Positions 7,638-15,494 are shown, counted from the stretch's first letter. The stretch is 37,087 nucleotides of DNA from Lentzea indica (GCF_012184385.1 NZ_VSRL01000071.1:1-37087); one strand, 5' to 3'. Notes: a model not told the origin generated them from the letters alone. Program-made: numbers and translations.

Positions 7638-8539
7638 CCGTCACAAAGACACTGGACACCTTGGGGCGCCTCGAATCGGAGGCGATCCACATCTTCCGCG
7701 AGGTCGCGGGCGAGTTCGACCGGCCGGTGATCCTCTTCTCCGGTGGCAAGGACTCCACGCTCCTGCTGCACCTCGCGATCAAGGCGTTCTACCCGGCGCC
7801 GGTGCCGTTCCCGCTGCTGCACGTCGACACCGGGCACAACTTCGACGAGGTCATCGAGTTCCGCGATCGTGTTGTCGCACAACATGGTCTGCGTCTCGAG
7901 GTCGCGAAGGTCCAGGACTGGATCGACGACGGCCGCCTGGAGGAGCGCCCGGACGGCACGCGCAACCCGCTGCAGACCGTGCCGCTGCTCGACTCGATCA
8001 CCGCGCACAAGTTCGACGCGGTGTTCGGCGGCGGCCGCAGGGACGAGGAACGGGCCCGCGCCAAGGAGCGGATCTTCAGCCTGCGCACGGCTTTCGGCCA
8101 GTGGGACCCGAAGCGCCAGCGGCCAGAGCTGTGGAACCTCTACAACGGCAGGCACCGCGCCGGTGAGCACGTCCGCGTCTTCCCGCTGTCCAACTGGACC
8201 GAGCTCGACGTGTGGAACTACATCGAGCGCGAGGGCATCGAGCTGCCGGACATCTACTACTCGCACGAGCGCGAGGTGTTCCTGCGCGACGGCATGTGGC
8301 TCGCCGAAGGCCCGTGGGGCACCGCCCGTGAAGGCGAAACGTTGCTGCGCAAGACGGTCCGCTATCGCACGGTCGGTGACGGCTCCTGCACGGGCGCCGT
8401 CGAGTCCGACGCCGCCGACATCCACGCGGTGATCGCCGAGGTCGCCGCGTCACGACTGACCGAGCGCGGCGCCACGCGTGCCGACGACCGGCTGTCCGAG
8501 GCCGCCATGGAAGACCGCAAGCGGGAGGGTTACTTCTAA
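7634..8539 (+). CDS. cysD: Sulfate adenylyltransferase subunit 2 (ATP sulfurylase, small subunit)
   Basis: CysD catalyses formation of APS from sulfate and ATP, with energy supplied by GTP hydrolysis on CysN. The 301-aa product belongs to the PP-loop (PAPS reductase-like) ATP pyrophosphatase family: SGGKDS at residues 36-41 is the PP-loop, followed by HVDTGHNF. FGGGRRDEERARAKER and RVFPLSNWTELDVW are conserved CysD segments, and the C-terminus EDRKREGYF is the family end. It starts at ATG 7634, overlapping the cysH stop by 4 nt, and its TAA is directly followed by the cysN ATG. Confidence 0.97.
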   Translation: MTVTKTLDTLGRLESEAIHIFREVAGEFDRPVILFSGGKDSTLLLHLAIKAFYPAPVPFPLLHVDTGHNFDEVIEFRDRVVAQHGLRLEVAKVQDWIDDGRLEERPDGTRNPLQTVPLLDSITAHKFDAVFGGGRRDEERARAKERIFSLRTAFGQWDPKRQRPELWNLYNGRHRAGEHVRVFPLSNWTELDVWNYIEREGIELPDIYYSHEREVFLRDGMWLAEGPWGTAREGETLLRKTVRYRTVGDGSCTGAVESDAADIHAVIAEVAASRLTERGATRADDRLSEAAMEDRKREGYF

Positions 8540-9883
8540 ATGAGCGACCTGTTGAGGCTGGCCACGGCGGGAAGTGTGGACGACGGCAAGTCCACGCTCG
8601 TCGGCAGGCTGCTCTACGACACCAAGTCCGTGCTCGCGGACACGCTCGACGCCGTGCACCGCGCGAGCGCCGACCGCGGTCTCGCGACCCCGGACCTGTC
8701 GCTGCTGGTCGACGGCCTGCGGTCGGAGCGGGAGCAGGGCATCACGATCGACGTGGCGTACCGCTACTTCGCCACGCCCAAGCGATCGTTCGTGCTCGCG
8801 GACACCCCCGGCCACGTGCAGTACACCCGCAACACCGTCACCGGCGCCTCGACCGCGCAGCTCGCGGTACTGCTCGTCGACGCGCGCAAGGGCGTCATCG
8901 AGCAGACCCGGCGCCACGCCGCGGTTCTCGCACTGCTGGGCGTGCCTCGCCTGGTGCTGGCGGTCAACAAGATCGACCTCGTGGACTACGACGAGGTGAC
9001 GTTCTCTCGCATCGCCAAGGAGTTCACCGCTCACGCCACCGCGCTCGGCTACACCGAGGACGCGGTCGTCGAGATCCCGGTTTCCGCTCTGGCCGGCGAC
9101 AACGTCGTGGACAAGTCCGCGAACACGCCGTGGTACGACGGCCCGACCCTGCTGGAGCACCTGGAGAACGTGCCGGTCGAGCCGGACCCGCACGACGCGC
9201 CGTTCCGCTTCCCGGTGCAGTACGTGATCCGCCCGCGCACCGCAGAGCACCTGGACTACCGGGGTTACGCCGGTCTGGTCGCGGCGGGCACGATCAAGCC
9301 GGGTGACGAGATCGTCGTGCTGCCGTCGGGCCGCCGCTCGACCGTCACGAAGATCGACACGGCCGACGGCGAACTGACCGAGGCTGCGGCGGGCCAGTCG
9401 GTCACGTTGCTGCTGGCCGACGACATCGACATCTCGCGCGGCGACCTGATCTCGGTGGCGGGCAACGAGCCCAAGGTCACCGACGAACTGGACGCCACCC
9501 TGTGCTGGCTCGCGGAGAAGCCGCTGCGGCCCGGCGCCCGAGTTCTCGTCAAGCACGGCACGCGCACCGTGCAGGCGATGGTCACCGAACTGCGCGACCG
9601 CTTCGACGAGCAGAAGCTGTCCAGTGTGGACAGCCCCAGCTCGTTGGAGCTAAACGAGATCGGCCGAGTGGCTCTGCGTCTGGCGGAACCCGTTCCGCTG
9701 GACGACTACAGCTTCAGCCGGCGCACCGGGTCCTTCCTGGTGATCGACGCGAGCGATGGCTCGACGCTCGCCGCCGGCCTGGTCGGGGCTCCGCTGCCGC
9801 TGCTCGAGGACGGCTTGGAGAGCTGTACCGGGGGTAGCGCGGCTACCCCTGACGCTCACGCCCTCGTCTCCCCCGGTCCCTGA
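8540..9883 (+). CDS. cysN: Sulfate adenylyltransferase subunit 1 (GTPase subunit)
   Basis: CysN is the EF-Tu-like GTPase partner of CysD that drives APS synthesis. The 447-aa product shows G1 GSVDDGKST (residues 11-19), the effector region EREQGITIDVAYRYF, G3 DTPGH (88-92) and G4 NKID, then two beta-barrel domains. Length and end show a stand-alone CysN without the fused CysC kinase domain found in some bacteria. The ATG at 8540 begins right after the cysD TAA, with GGGAGGG at 8523-8529 as ribosome-binding site. The C-terminal residues after LVGAPLPLLEDGL are low in conservation. The ABC-transporter genes follow 14 nt later. Confidence 0.96.
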   Translation: MSDLLRLATAGSVDDGKSTLVGRLLYDTKSVLADTLDAVHRASADRGLATPDLSLLVDGLRSEREQGITIDVAYRYFATPKRSFVLADTPGHVQYTRNTVTGASTAQLAVLLVDARKGVIEQTRRHAAVLALLGVPRLVLAVNKIDLVDYDEVTFSRIAKEFTAHATALGYTEDAVVEIPVSALAGDNVVDKSANTPWYDGPTLLEHLENVPVEPDPHDAPFRFPVQYVIRPRTAEHLDYRGYAGLVAAGTIKPGDEIVVLPSGRRSTVTKIDTADGELTEAAAGQSVTLLLADDIDISRGDLISVAGNEPKVTDELDATLCWLAEKPLRPGARVLVKHGTRTVQAMVTELRDRFDEQKLSSVDSPSSLELNEIGRVALRLAEPVPLDDYSFSRRTGSFLVIDASDGSTLAAGLVGAPLPLLEDGLESCTGGSAATPDAHALVSPGP

Positions 9884-9897
9884 AAGGCCATGCCGAC

Positions 9898-10947
9898 GTG
9901 AACCTCAAGCCCGCAATCGCCATCGCGCTCATCGCGCTGACGGCACTGTCCGGTTGCAGCCGCCGCGGCACCGAAGACGCGCCCGCCGCCCAGTCGAAGG
10001 GTGCCGCGACCGAGGTTCGCCTCGGGTACTTCCCGAACGTCACCCACGCCGCCGCGCTGATCGGCGTCGAAAAGGGTTTGTTCGCCAAGGAACTCGGCAA
10101 CACCAAGCTGACCACGCAGACGTTCAACGCCGGTCCGGACGAGGTGAACGCGCTGCTGGGCGAGTCGCTCGACATCGCCTACATCGGTTCCGGCCCGGCG
10201 ATCAACGCCTACGCGAAGTCCAAGGGCGAGGCCGTGAAGCTCATCGCGGGCGCCACCTCGGGTGGCGCGCAGCTCGTGGTGAAGCCCGAGATCAACTCGA
10301 TCGAGGACCTCAAGGGCAAGGTCGTCGCCACTCCGCAGCTCGCGAACACGCAGGACGTGTCGCTGAAGAAGTACTTGGCGGAAAAGAACCTCACCGGTCA
10401 GGTCACCGTCCAGAACGTGGAGAACGCCGCCACGCTCGACCTGTTCAAGAAGGGCGACGTCCAGGCCGCCTGGGCGCCGCAGCCGTGGGCGGCGCGCCTC
10501 GTCGCCGAGGCCGGCGCGAAGGTGCTGCTGGACGAGAAGACGCTGTGGGAGGGCGGGCAGTTCCCGACCACGGTGGTCATCGTGCGGACGAAGTTCCTGC
10601 AGGAGCACCCGGAGACGGTCGAGGCCGTGCTCAAGGGTCACGTCGCGGCCACCGACCGGGCGAAGGCGAACAAGGACGACGCGAAGACGACCGTCAACGC
10701 GGCGCTGGAGAAGCTCACGTCCAAGAAGCTCGGCCAGAAGATCCTCGACGCCGCGTGGGACAACATCGAGCTGACCACCGACGCGCAGGCCAAGCAGTTC
10801 CCGCAGCTCGCGAAGGACGCGGTGACCGCAGGCGTGGCCAAGGAGGCCGCGAGTGTCGCCGGGTACGCCGACTTCACGTTGCTGAACAAGGTTCTTCAGG
10901 CACAGGGCAAGCCGCAGGTGCAAGCAGCCGGACTGGACCAGAAGTAA
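9898..10947 (+). CDS. ABC transporter substrate-binding lipoprotein, SsuA/TauA (sulfonate/nitrate/taurine) family
   Basis: This is an extracytoplasmic binding protein of the NMT1/SsuA-like fold. The 349-aa product starts with a lipoprotein signal whose lipobox LSGC puts the acylated Cys at residue 20. The mature part has the family opening VRLGYFPNVTHAAALIGVEKGLF, the ligand-pocket region YIGSGPAINAYAKS and the hinge segment DLKGKVVATPQLANTQD. The GTG at 9898 follows AAAGG at 9884-9888. It lies directly behind cysN and before an ATPase and a permease gene, forming an importer. Location suggests an inorganic or organic sulfur source such as sulfonate or sulfate; the sequence alone does not fix the substrate, so I give no symbol. 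Confidence 0.88.
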   Translation: MNLKPAIAIALIALTALSGCSRRGTEDAPAAQSKGAATEVRLGYFPNVTHAAALIGVEKGLFAKELGNTKLTTQTFNAGPDEVNALLGESLDIAYIGSGPAINAYAKSKGEAVKLIAGATSGGAQLVVKPEINSIEDLKGKVVATPQLANTQDVSLKKYLAEKNLTGQVTVQNVENAATLDLFKKGDVQAAWAPQPWAARLVAEAGAKVLLDEKTLWEGGQFPTTVVIVRTKFLQEHPETVEAVLKGHVAATDRAKANKDDAKTTVNAALEKLTSKKLGQKILDAAWDNIELTTDAQAKQFPQLAKDAVTAGVAKEAASVAGYADFTLLNKVLQAQGKPQVQAAGLDQK

Positions 10948-10967
10948 CTTCCGAGGGGAACACGGAC

Positions 10968-11750
10968 ATGACCGCCACGCTCGAGACCACTGTTCTGTCT
11001 ACTGTGGATACTGCCGTTGAACTGGCCGGCGTCCGCAAGGTGTTCGGCCACGGCAACTCGGCTGTGGTGGCGCTCGACGGCGTCGACCTGAAGGTCAAGC
11101 CGGGCGAGTTCGTGTGCCTTCTCGGCGCGTCGGGCTGCGGCAAGAGCACGCTGCTGAACATCGTCGCCGGCCTGGACGGCGCGACGTCGGGTGAGTTGCA
11201 GCTCAACACGTCGCGCCCGGCCGTGATGTTCCAGGAGCCCGCGCTCATGCCGTGGCTCACCGCTGCCCGCAACGTGGAACTGGCGCTGCGCTTCGCCGGC
11301 GTCGGCCGGTTGGCGCGCAAGCGTCGTGCGCTGGAGCTGCTGAAGCTGGTGCGGCTCGGCGACGTCGCGGACAAGCGTCCGCACGAGCTTTCCGGTGGCA
11401 TGCGTCAGCGCGTGGCTCTGGCTCGCGCACTGGCGTCCACCACCGTCTCTCCCGACGGCGCTCCCGCTCTGCTGCTGATGGACGAGCCGTTCGCGGCTCT
11501 GGACGCCATCACGCGTGACGTGCTGCAAAGCGAGCTGCTGCGCGTGTGGGAGACCACGAACACCGCGATCATCTTCGTGACGCACGACGTGCGCGAGGCC
11601 GTCCGCCTCGGCCAGCGCGTCGTGCTGCTGTCCTCGCGCCCCGGCCGCGTGGTGCGCGAGTGGGACGTCACGGACTCCAAGAACAACACTGACACGGTGG
11701 ACGAGATCAACACCCATCTGCGAGAGGTCATCAGTGGCCACGCCTCCTGA
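10968..11750 (+). CDS. ABC transporter ATP-binding protein, SsuB/TauB family
   Basis: This 260-aa protein is the cytoplasmic ATPase of the importer. It has Walker A GASGCGKST (residues 53-61), a Q-loop in VMFQEPALMPW, signature LSGGM (141-145), Walker B ALLLMDEP (167-174) and the switch His in IFVTHDVREA, all intact. The LMPWLTA segment after the Q-loop is typical of the sulfonate/nitrate/taurine class. ATG 10968 is supported by CCGAGGGGAAC about 8 nt upstream. The end of the gene overlaps the permease start by 17 nt, so the two are translated from the same message. Confidence 0.93.
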   Translation: MTATLETTVLSTVDTAVELAGVRKVFGHGNSAVVALDGVDLKVKPGEFVCLLGASGCGKSTLLNIVAGLDGATSGELQLNTSRPAVMFQEPALMPWLTAARNVELALRFAGVGRLARKRRALELLKLVRLGDVADKRPHELSGGMRQRVALARALASTTVSPDGAPALLLMDEPFAALDAITRDVLQSELLRVWETTNTAIIFVTHDVREAVRLGQRVVLLSSRPGRVVREWDVTDSKNNTDTVDEINTHLREVISGHAS

Positions 11751-12606
11751 CACGCTCGACAAGGTCGGCGCCGGCCTCGACGCGCTGGATGTGCCCGCTG
11801 AGGCGCACAAGCCGCCGATCTGGCGCCGTTTCCTCAAGACCGGCGTGCCACCGATCATCGCTTTCGCACTGCTCTTGGGCGTGTGGCAGGCGTTGTGGGC
11901 GTCGGCTCTGCTGCCGGAGTTCCAGCTGCCGGCACCGGTCGACGTGTGGAACGAGATCGTCCGCTCGGTGTCGACCGGCGAGGCGTTCAGCATCCTGTGG
12001 ACCTCGTTGCACCGCGCGGTGTTCGGGTTCATCGCGGCGGTGCTGATCGCGACGCCGCTGGGGTTGCTGATCGCCAAGGTGCGGGTGGTGCGCGCGGCGA
12101 TCGGGTCGTTGCTGACGGGCCTGCAGTCACTTCCCTCGGTGGCCTGGGTTCCGGCGGCGATCCTGTGGTTCGGCGTGACGCCGTCGACGATCTACTTCGT
12201 CGTGCTGATGGGATCGGTGCCGTCGATCGCCAACGGCCTGGTGGCCGGCATCGACCAGATCCCGCCGCTGCTGCCTCGCGTCGGACGTGCCCTGGGCGCG
12301 GGACGGCTGGCGTCGGCCCGGCACATCCTGCTGCCCGCCGCTCTGCCGGGGTATCTGGCGGGTCTGAAGCAGGGCTGGGCTTTCTCGTGGCGCTCGCTGA
12401 TGGCCGCCGAGATCATCGCGACCTCGCCCCAGTTGGGCACCGGTCTCGGGCAGTACCTGCACAACGGGTCGTCCTTGAACGACATCAACATGGTGATCGC
12501 GGCGATCTTCCTGATCCTGTTGGTGGGCATCGGAATCGAGCTGCTGCTGTTCCGGCCGTTGGAGCGCGCTGTGCTGCGGGCCCGTGGACTGACTGGAGCG
12601 CTGTGA
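11734..12606 (+). CDS. ABC transporter permease, SsuC/TauC family
   Basis: The 290-aa integral membrane protein has about six hydrophobic segments, starting with a long one after PPIWRRFLKTGVP (IIAFALLLGVWQALWA). It carries the BPD_transp_1 domain with the EAA-like loop RVGRALGAGRLASARHILLPAALPG, which contacts the ATPase. SVAWVPAAILWFGVTPSTIYFVV is characteristic of the sulfonate/nitrate/taurine permeases. It starts with GTG at 11734 inside the end of the ATPase gene and ends TGA at 12604-12606, overlapping the GTG of the chelatase gene by 4 nt. It completes the uptake system of the sulfur operon. Confidence 0.93.
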   Translation: MATPPDTLDKVGAGLDALDVPAEAHKPPIWRRFLKTGVPPIIAFALLLGVWQALWASALLPEFQLPAPVDVWNEIVRSVSTGEAFSILWTSLHRAVFGFIAAVLIATPLGLLIAKVRVVRAAIGSLLTGLQSLPSVAWVPAAILWFGVTPSTIYFVVLMGSVPSIANGLVAGIDQIPPLLPRVGRALGAGRLASARHILLPAALPGYLAGLKQGWAFSWRSLMAAEIIATSPQLGTGLGQYLHNGSSLNDINMVIAAIFLILLVGIGIELLLFRPLERAVLRARGLTGAL

Positions 12607-13300
12607 TTCCGCTCGTCGCTGTCGCGCACGGCAGTCGTGATCCCCGATCGGCCGCGTCGATCCACTCCTTGCTGGACGTCGTGCGGTCGTTGCGGCCGGA
12701 GCTGGACGTGCGCGGCTGCTTCCTGGATCTCTGCGCGCCTCGGTTGAGCGATGTGCTGCGCGGGCCCGCGGTGGTCGTTCCTTTGTTGCTGGGCAAGGCT
12801 TATCACGCACGTGTCGACGTTCCGGCCGCAGTCGCCGAGTCACGCGTGCCTGCGGTCGTGACGGACGTGCTGGGGCCGGACCCGCGGCTGGAGTCCGCGG
12901 CTTTGCGGCGGCTCTCCGAGGCCGGCGTCTCCTTCGGCGACAGGTCCCTGGGCGTGGTGCTCGCCGGTGCCGGCTCCTCGCACGGCCCGGCCAACGAAGC
13001 CGTGGCGCCGCGTCGCCCGGCGGTGGGCCTCGCGAGTCCGGGTGGGCCGGGGTCGAGGCGGCGTTCGCGTCGATCGCCTCGCCTGCCGTTCCGGAGGCGA
13101 TCGAGCGGTTGCGTTCTCGTGGGGCTTCGCGGATCGCTGTCGCGTCGTGGTTCCTCGCGCCGGGGTTGCTGCCGGACAAGGTCGCCTCGCTGGCTCCTGG
13201 TGCGCTGGTGGCGCGCCCGTTGGGTGACGACGTCGAGGTCGCGCAGCTGGTGCTGGACCGGTACGACGAGGCGTTGGCGCGGCAGTCGGTCGCCGCCTGA
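12603..13300 (+). pseudogene. Sirohydrochlorin ferrochelatase (CbiX/SirB/CysY-like), two frameshifts
   Basis: The product would insert Fe2+ into sirohydrochlorin to make sirohaem for Sir. The N-terminal frame from GTG 12603 gives LVAVAHGSRDPRSA (metal-binding His9) and PLLLGKAYHARVDVP (second His, residue 68), then GAGSSHGPANEA. At about 13005-13011 the frame moves by one base to give RVARRWA, and at about 13035-13040 it moves again to give GWAGVEAAFASIA and then ERLRSRGASRIAVASWF through to the natural end at 13300. Each shift equals one extra base (most simply an extra C at GCGCCGCG and an extra T at GAGTCCGGG). All the rest of the family sequence is present and in order. Either the gene is recently inactivated or the assembly has errors. 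It is translationally coupled to the permease and occupies the cysY position of corynebacterial cys operons. Confidence 0.85.
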
Positions 13301-13492
13301 CTCGGAGGTATGGCTGGGGTGTTGGGTGCAGTTGCGCGCCTGTCGATCTTGAGTTGGCGGTACTTGCAGTCGCTCCAACAGTTTCGGTGATCGCGGTGAA
13401 CGACGCGGTCGCGTGGTGCCGGTAGCGACTGGAAGCGACTCAACACACCGTCCATCGGCACCGTCGATCTGGGGCAGGTCCGGAAAGCGCGA

Positions 13493-13529
13493 AGCCCAGG
13501 CAGCAACCGTCCGGAAGCGCACCTGGGCT
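13493..13529. terminator. Hairpin, probable terminator of the sulfur operon
   Basis: AGCCCAGG (13493-13500) and CCTGGGCT (13522-13529) are perfect 8-bp arms around a 21-nt loop. The hairpin lies about 190 nt after the chelatase stop. There is no T-run, as is common in high-GC actinobacteria. The GAAGCCC...GCAACC...CTTCC string through it superficially resembles a SAM riboswitch core, but the expected sequence blocks are not complete. Confidence 0.4.
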
Positions 13530-13680
13530 CACTTCCTCCGTCTAGTGGCGGAGGCGATGCGAACACCATAGCGCATTTGGATCCAACTGATGCGGCCCTG
13601 ACACCCCTGCGGGCGCCGCCACAAGATCGAATGTGCAGAGCCGTTCGGGCGATGTGAACTGTGAACTGTTGACGTGAAAC

Positions 13681-13694
13681 CTACTCATGAGTAG
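13681..13694. promoter_or_regulatory. 14-bp palindrome upstream of secreted protein gene
   Basis: CTACTCATGAGTAG is a perfect palindrome lying 58 nt before the ATG at 13752. It follows a TTGACG hexamer (13669-13674) by 6 nt, so a regulator bound here would cover the spacer of a promoter. The corresponding -10 element is not clear. Confidence 0.4.
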
Positions 13695-13751
13695 TCAAGT
13701 GGTTACGCCGCGCGCTGGAAATGTCCCTCGTCCACTCATCGGGGAGAGGTC

Positions 13752-14363
13752 ATGAAGCTAGCCGGAATCGCATCGCTCGTACTGGTACCGATGCTGATGT
13801 TCGCCACCAACGCGTCAGCAGCTCCGCAGACGATCACTTACAAGCTCAGGGCGAGCGCCGCCGGGCAGTCGTCGGACTTCACGCTCGACCAGGGTGTCGA
13901 CGCCTCGGCTCCGGCGAGCGTCGCGCCCAACGGCACCCTCAAGGTCACCATCGACCCCGCGCCCAACAAGATCCCGGCCGAGGCCGGTGGCCGGCAGGTG
14001 CGTGAGATCAAGGGACTGGCGCTCAAGCTGCCGGTGCCCGGCAACTCGAAGTTCCAGTCCGCGTCGCTGTCCGGCGGCGCAGGGCTCGGTGGCACGCCGA
14101 CGATCGCCTTGCAGGGCAACGACGTCGTGCTGAGCGTGCCCGGTCCGATCAAGGGCGGCGCCGACTTCGAGCTGCCGACCGTCACGATCAACCTGCAGGC
14201 CGGTGGCACCGGCACGATCACCACGAAGCTGGGTGGCACCAGCTACGACGCTCCCGGCTTGACCTTCACCGCCGTCGTCACGGTCATCGGGTTCCCGATC
14301 GACGCCGCCGCGAAGGGCTACCCGGACCCCAGCCCCGTCCTGACGACCACGACCATCGGCTAG
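13752..14363 (+). CDS. Secreted protein of unknown function
   Basis: The 203-aa product has a Sec signal peptide (MKLAGIASLVLVPMLMFA, cleavage near NASA-AP). The mature part is beta-rich with many Val, Thr and Gly residues (TITYKLRAS, LKVTIDPAP, VVLSVPGPIK, VTINLQAGG, ITTKLGG), suggesting an immunoglobulin-like or beta-sandwich domain. No Cys and no catalytic motif are visible. The ATG at 13752 follows GGGGAGAGG at 13741-13749. I recall similar uncharacterised exported proteins in actinobacteria but cannot name a family. It stands alone: a bidirectional terminator separates it from the following MarR gene. Confidence 0.75.
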   Translation: MKLAGIASLVLVPMLMFATNASAAPQTITYKLRASAAGQSSDFTLDQGVDASAPASVAPNGTLKVTIDPAPNKIPAEAGGRQVREIKGLALKLPVPGNSKFQSASLSGGAGLGGTPTIALQGNDVVLSVPGPIKGGADFELPTVTINLQAGGTGTITTKLGGTSYDAPGLTFTAVVTVIGFPIDAAAKGYPDPSPVLTTTTIG

Positions 14364-14367
14364 AAGC

Positions 14368-14398
14368 CCTGATGCCCCCACCCCTGCCGGGCATCAGG
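14368..14398. terminator. Bidirectional terminator between convergent genes
   Basis: CCTGATGCCC (14368-14377) and GGGCATCAGG (14389-14398) form a perfect 10-bp stem with an 11-nt loop, just after the stop of the secreted protein and overlapping the last codons and stop of the MarR gene on the other strand. It can serve both convergent transcripts. Confidence 0.75.
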
Positions 14399-14828
14399 AG
14401 ATAGCCGCGACCAGTTTGGTCATGGTGTCGAGCGTCGTGCGCAGGTCTTCGAGCGAGACCTGCGCACTGACGCGGTTCGCCCACTCGTGCTGCGCCTCGC
14501 GCAACCGAGCAATCGCCGCATAACCCTCGTCGGTGGGCCGCACGAGCTTCGCGCGTTGATGAGCGGGGTTCGGCAGGTACTCGGCCAAACCCTTGTCCAC
14601 CAACAGGTCCGCGATCCGCTGCACGGACTGGCGAGCCAGTCCCATCTCCCGCGCGATGCCGGAGACGGACAACGGCTCGCGCAGCACCGCGCCCAGGACC
14701 TGCCACCACGCCGCGGTCAGGCCGACCGGCTTCGTCATCACCTCGGACGCCTCGAGAAACGCTCCGTACAAACGGAAAGTCCTCATCACGACGTCGGTCA
14801 GCACATCGCCCGACTCAGTCCTGGACAC
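14394..14828 (-). CDS. MarR-family transcriptional regulator
   Basis: The 144-aa product has the MarR layout: an N-terminal dimerisation helix (LTDVVMRTFRLYGAFLEASEVM), then the winged helix-turn-helix. LTAAWWQVLGAVL leads into PLSVSGIAREMGLARQSVQRIADLLVDKGL as the DNA-reading helices, and a wing with NPAHQRAKLVRPTDEG follows. The GTG at 14828 gives an N-terminus MSRTESGD and overlaps the end of the upstream DJ-1 gene by 14 nt, so the two form one operon. It is the natural candidate for binding the 34-bp operator at 15433-15466 and for autoregulating its operon. The ligand cannot be told from sequence. Confidence 0.9.
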   Translation of the reverse strand: MSRTESGDVLTDVVMRTFRLYGAFLEASEVMTKPVGLTAAWWQVLGAVLREPLSVSGIAREMGLARQSVQRIADLLVDKGLAEYLPNPAHQRAKLVRPTDEGYAAIARLREAQHEWANRVSAQVSLEDLRTTLDTMTKLVAAIS

Positions 14829-15432
14829 TCGCCACCAGCTTCCCGAACGCCTCCGCGGTGTCGTCGCGGTTGAACTCGTACCAGGCTTCCAGCGTCCGCG
14901 GCGAGTACGCCTCCAGCTCGGCCAGGACCTCACGCGCCCACTCCAACGCGCTCGCGCCGCCGGCCGTGATCACGCCCTGATCCCGCACGACCCGCTCGTC
15001 GCGGTACAGCGCCGCGCCGCCGTAGGCGCCAAGCCCTTCAAGGAAGTTCGACGTGTGCGCCACGTCGTCCAGCAGACCCTCGGCCGCCAGCGCGACCGTC
15101 GCGCCGCAGATCGCCGCGACCGGCTTGCCCGCCTCGCGGAACCGCCGCGCGAGCTTCCCGAACGCCGCCAGTTCCCCGCTCTCCCACCCGTCTCCGCCCG
15201 GCATCACGAGCATCGCCGCGTCGTCCAGCGAGACCTCGGAAAGAGCGATGTCCGGCAGCATCCGCACACCACCGAGAGTGCGGATCGGGTCGGTCGTGAG
15301 CCCGACCGTCTTGATCTCGTAGCGCCCAGGCTGAGCCTGGAACTGCTGCAGGCTCACCTGCGCGGCCACGTGGCCGTACTCCCAGTCCGCGAGCTTGTCG
15401 GCGAGGACCAGGTACACCGTCTGCGTTGTCAT
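14815..15432 (-). CDS. DJ-1/PfpI family protein (type 1 glutamine amidotransferase-like)
   Basis: The 205-aa product has the DJ-1/PfpI fold: an N-terminal strand TVYLVLADKLADWEYG with the conserved acidic position, LVMPGGDGWESGEL, and the nucleophile elbow AAICGATVAL with its Cys. Family members act as glyoxalases, deglycases, proteases or hydratases, so the reaction is open. Its ATG (15432) touches the edge of a perfect operator at 15433, leaving no room for a ribosome-binding site. The transcript may therefore be leaderless or nearly so. The MarR gene overlaps its 3' end; a crotonase gene starts on the other side of the operator. Together they look like a MarR-controlled unit responding to a small molecule. 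Confidence 0.9.
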   Translation of the reverse strand: MTTQTVYLVLADKLADWEYGHVAAQVSLQQFQAQPGRYEIKTVGLTTDPIRTLGGVRMLPDIALSEVSLDDAAMLVMPGGDGWESGELAAFGKLARRFREAGKPVAAICGATVALAAEGLLDDVAHTSNFLEGLGAYGGAALYRDERVVRDQGVITAGGASALEWAREVLAELEAYSPRTLEAWYEFNRDDTAEAFGKLVASVQD

Positions 15433-15466
15433 GACAGTATGCTGTCATATTCGACAGCATACTGTC
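15433..15466. promoter_or_regulatory. Perfect 34-bp operator between DJ-1 and crotonase genes
   Basis: GACAGTATGCTGTC (15433-15446) and GACAGCATACTGTC (15453-15466) are exact reverse complements, 14 bp each, around the 6-nt spacer ATATTC. Each arm is itself a GACAG-N4-CTGTC palindrome. It lies in the divergent promoter region, abutting the DJ-1 start codon and 28 nt before the crotonase ATG. The likely binder is the MarR protein encoded two genes away; this is inferred from position. Confidence 0.85.
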
Positions 15467-15494
15467 AACATCCCGACCAACTAAGGTCAGCCGC

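Larger units (their letters stand above)
13301..13751. other. Non-coding region with repeats and hairpins downstream of the sulfur operon
   Basis: I see no convincing gene on either strand in these 451 nt. The region contains a direct repeat GTCCGGAA(A)GCGC (about 13479-13490 and 13509-13520), a strong hairpin (13493-13529), a second hairpin CCTCCG-N8-CGGAGG (13535-13554), and alternating CGCAT/ATGCG arms at about 13556-13600. Towards the next gene there is a tandem GTGAACT repeat near 13654-13667, TTGACG (13669-13674) and a 14-bp palindrome (13681-13694). A small untranslated RNA or 5' leader for the gene at 13752 is possible. Confidence 0.5.

Noticed and set aside
13471-13560. SAM (S-box-like) riboswitch
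   Set aside because: GAAGCCC, GCAACC and CTTCC occur in the right order, but spacing and the GGTGC-AATTCC block do not fit, and no sulfur or methionine gene follows downstream.
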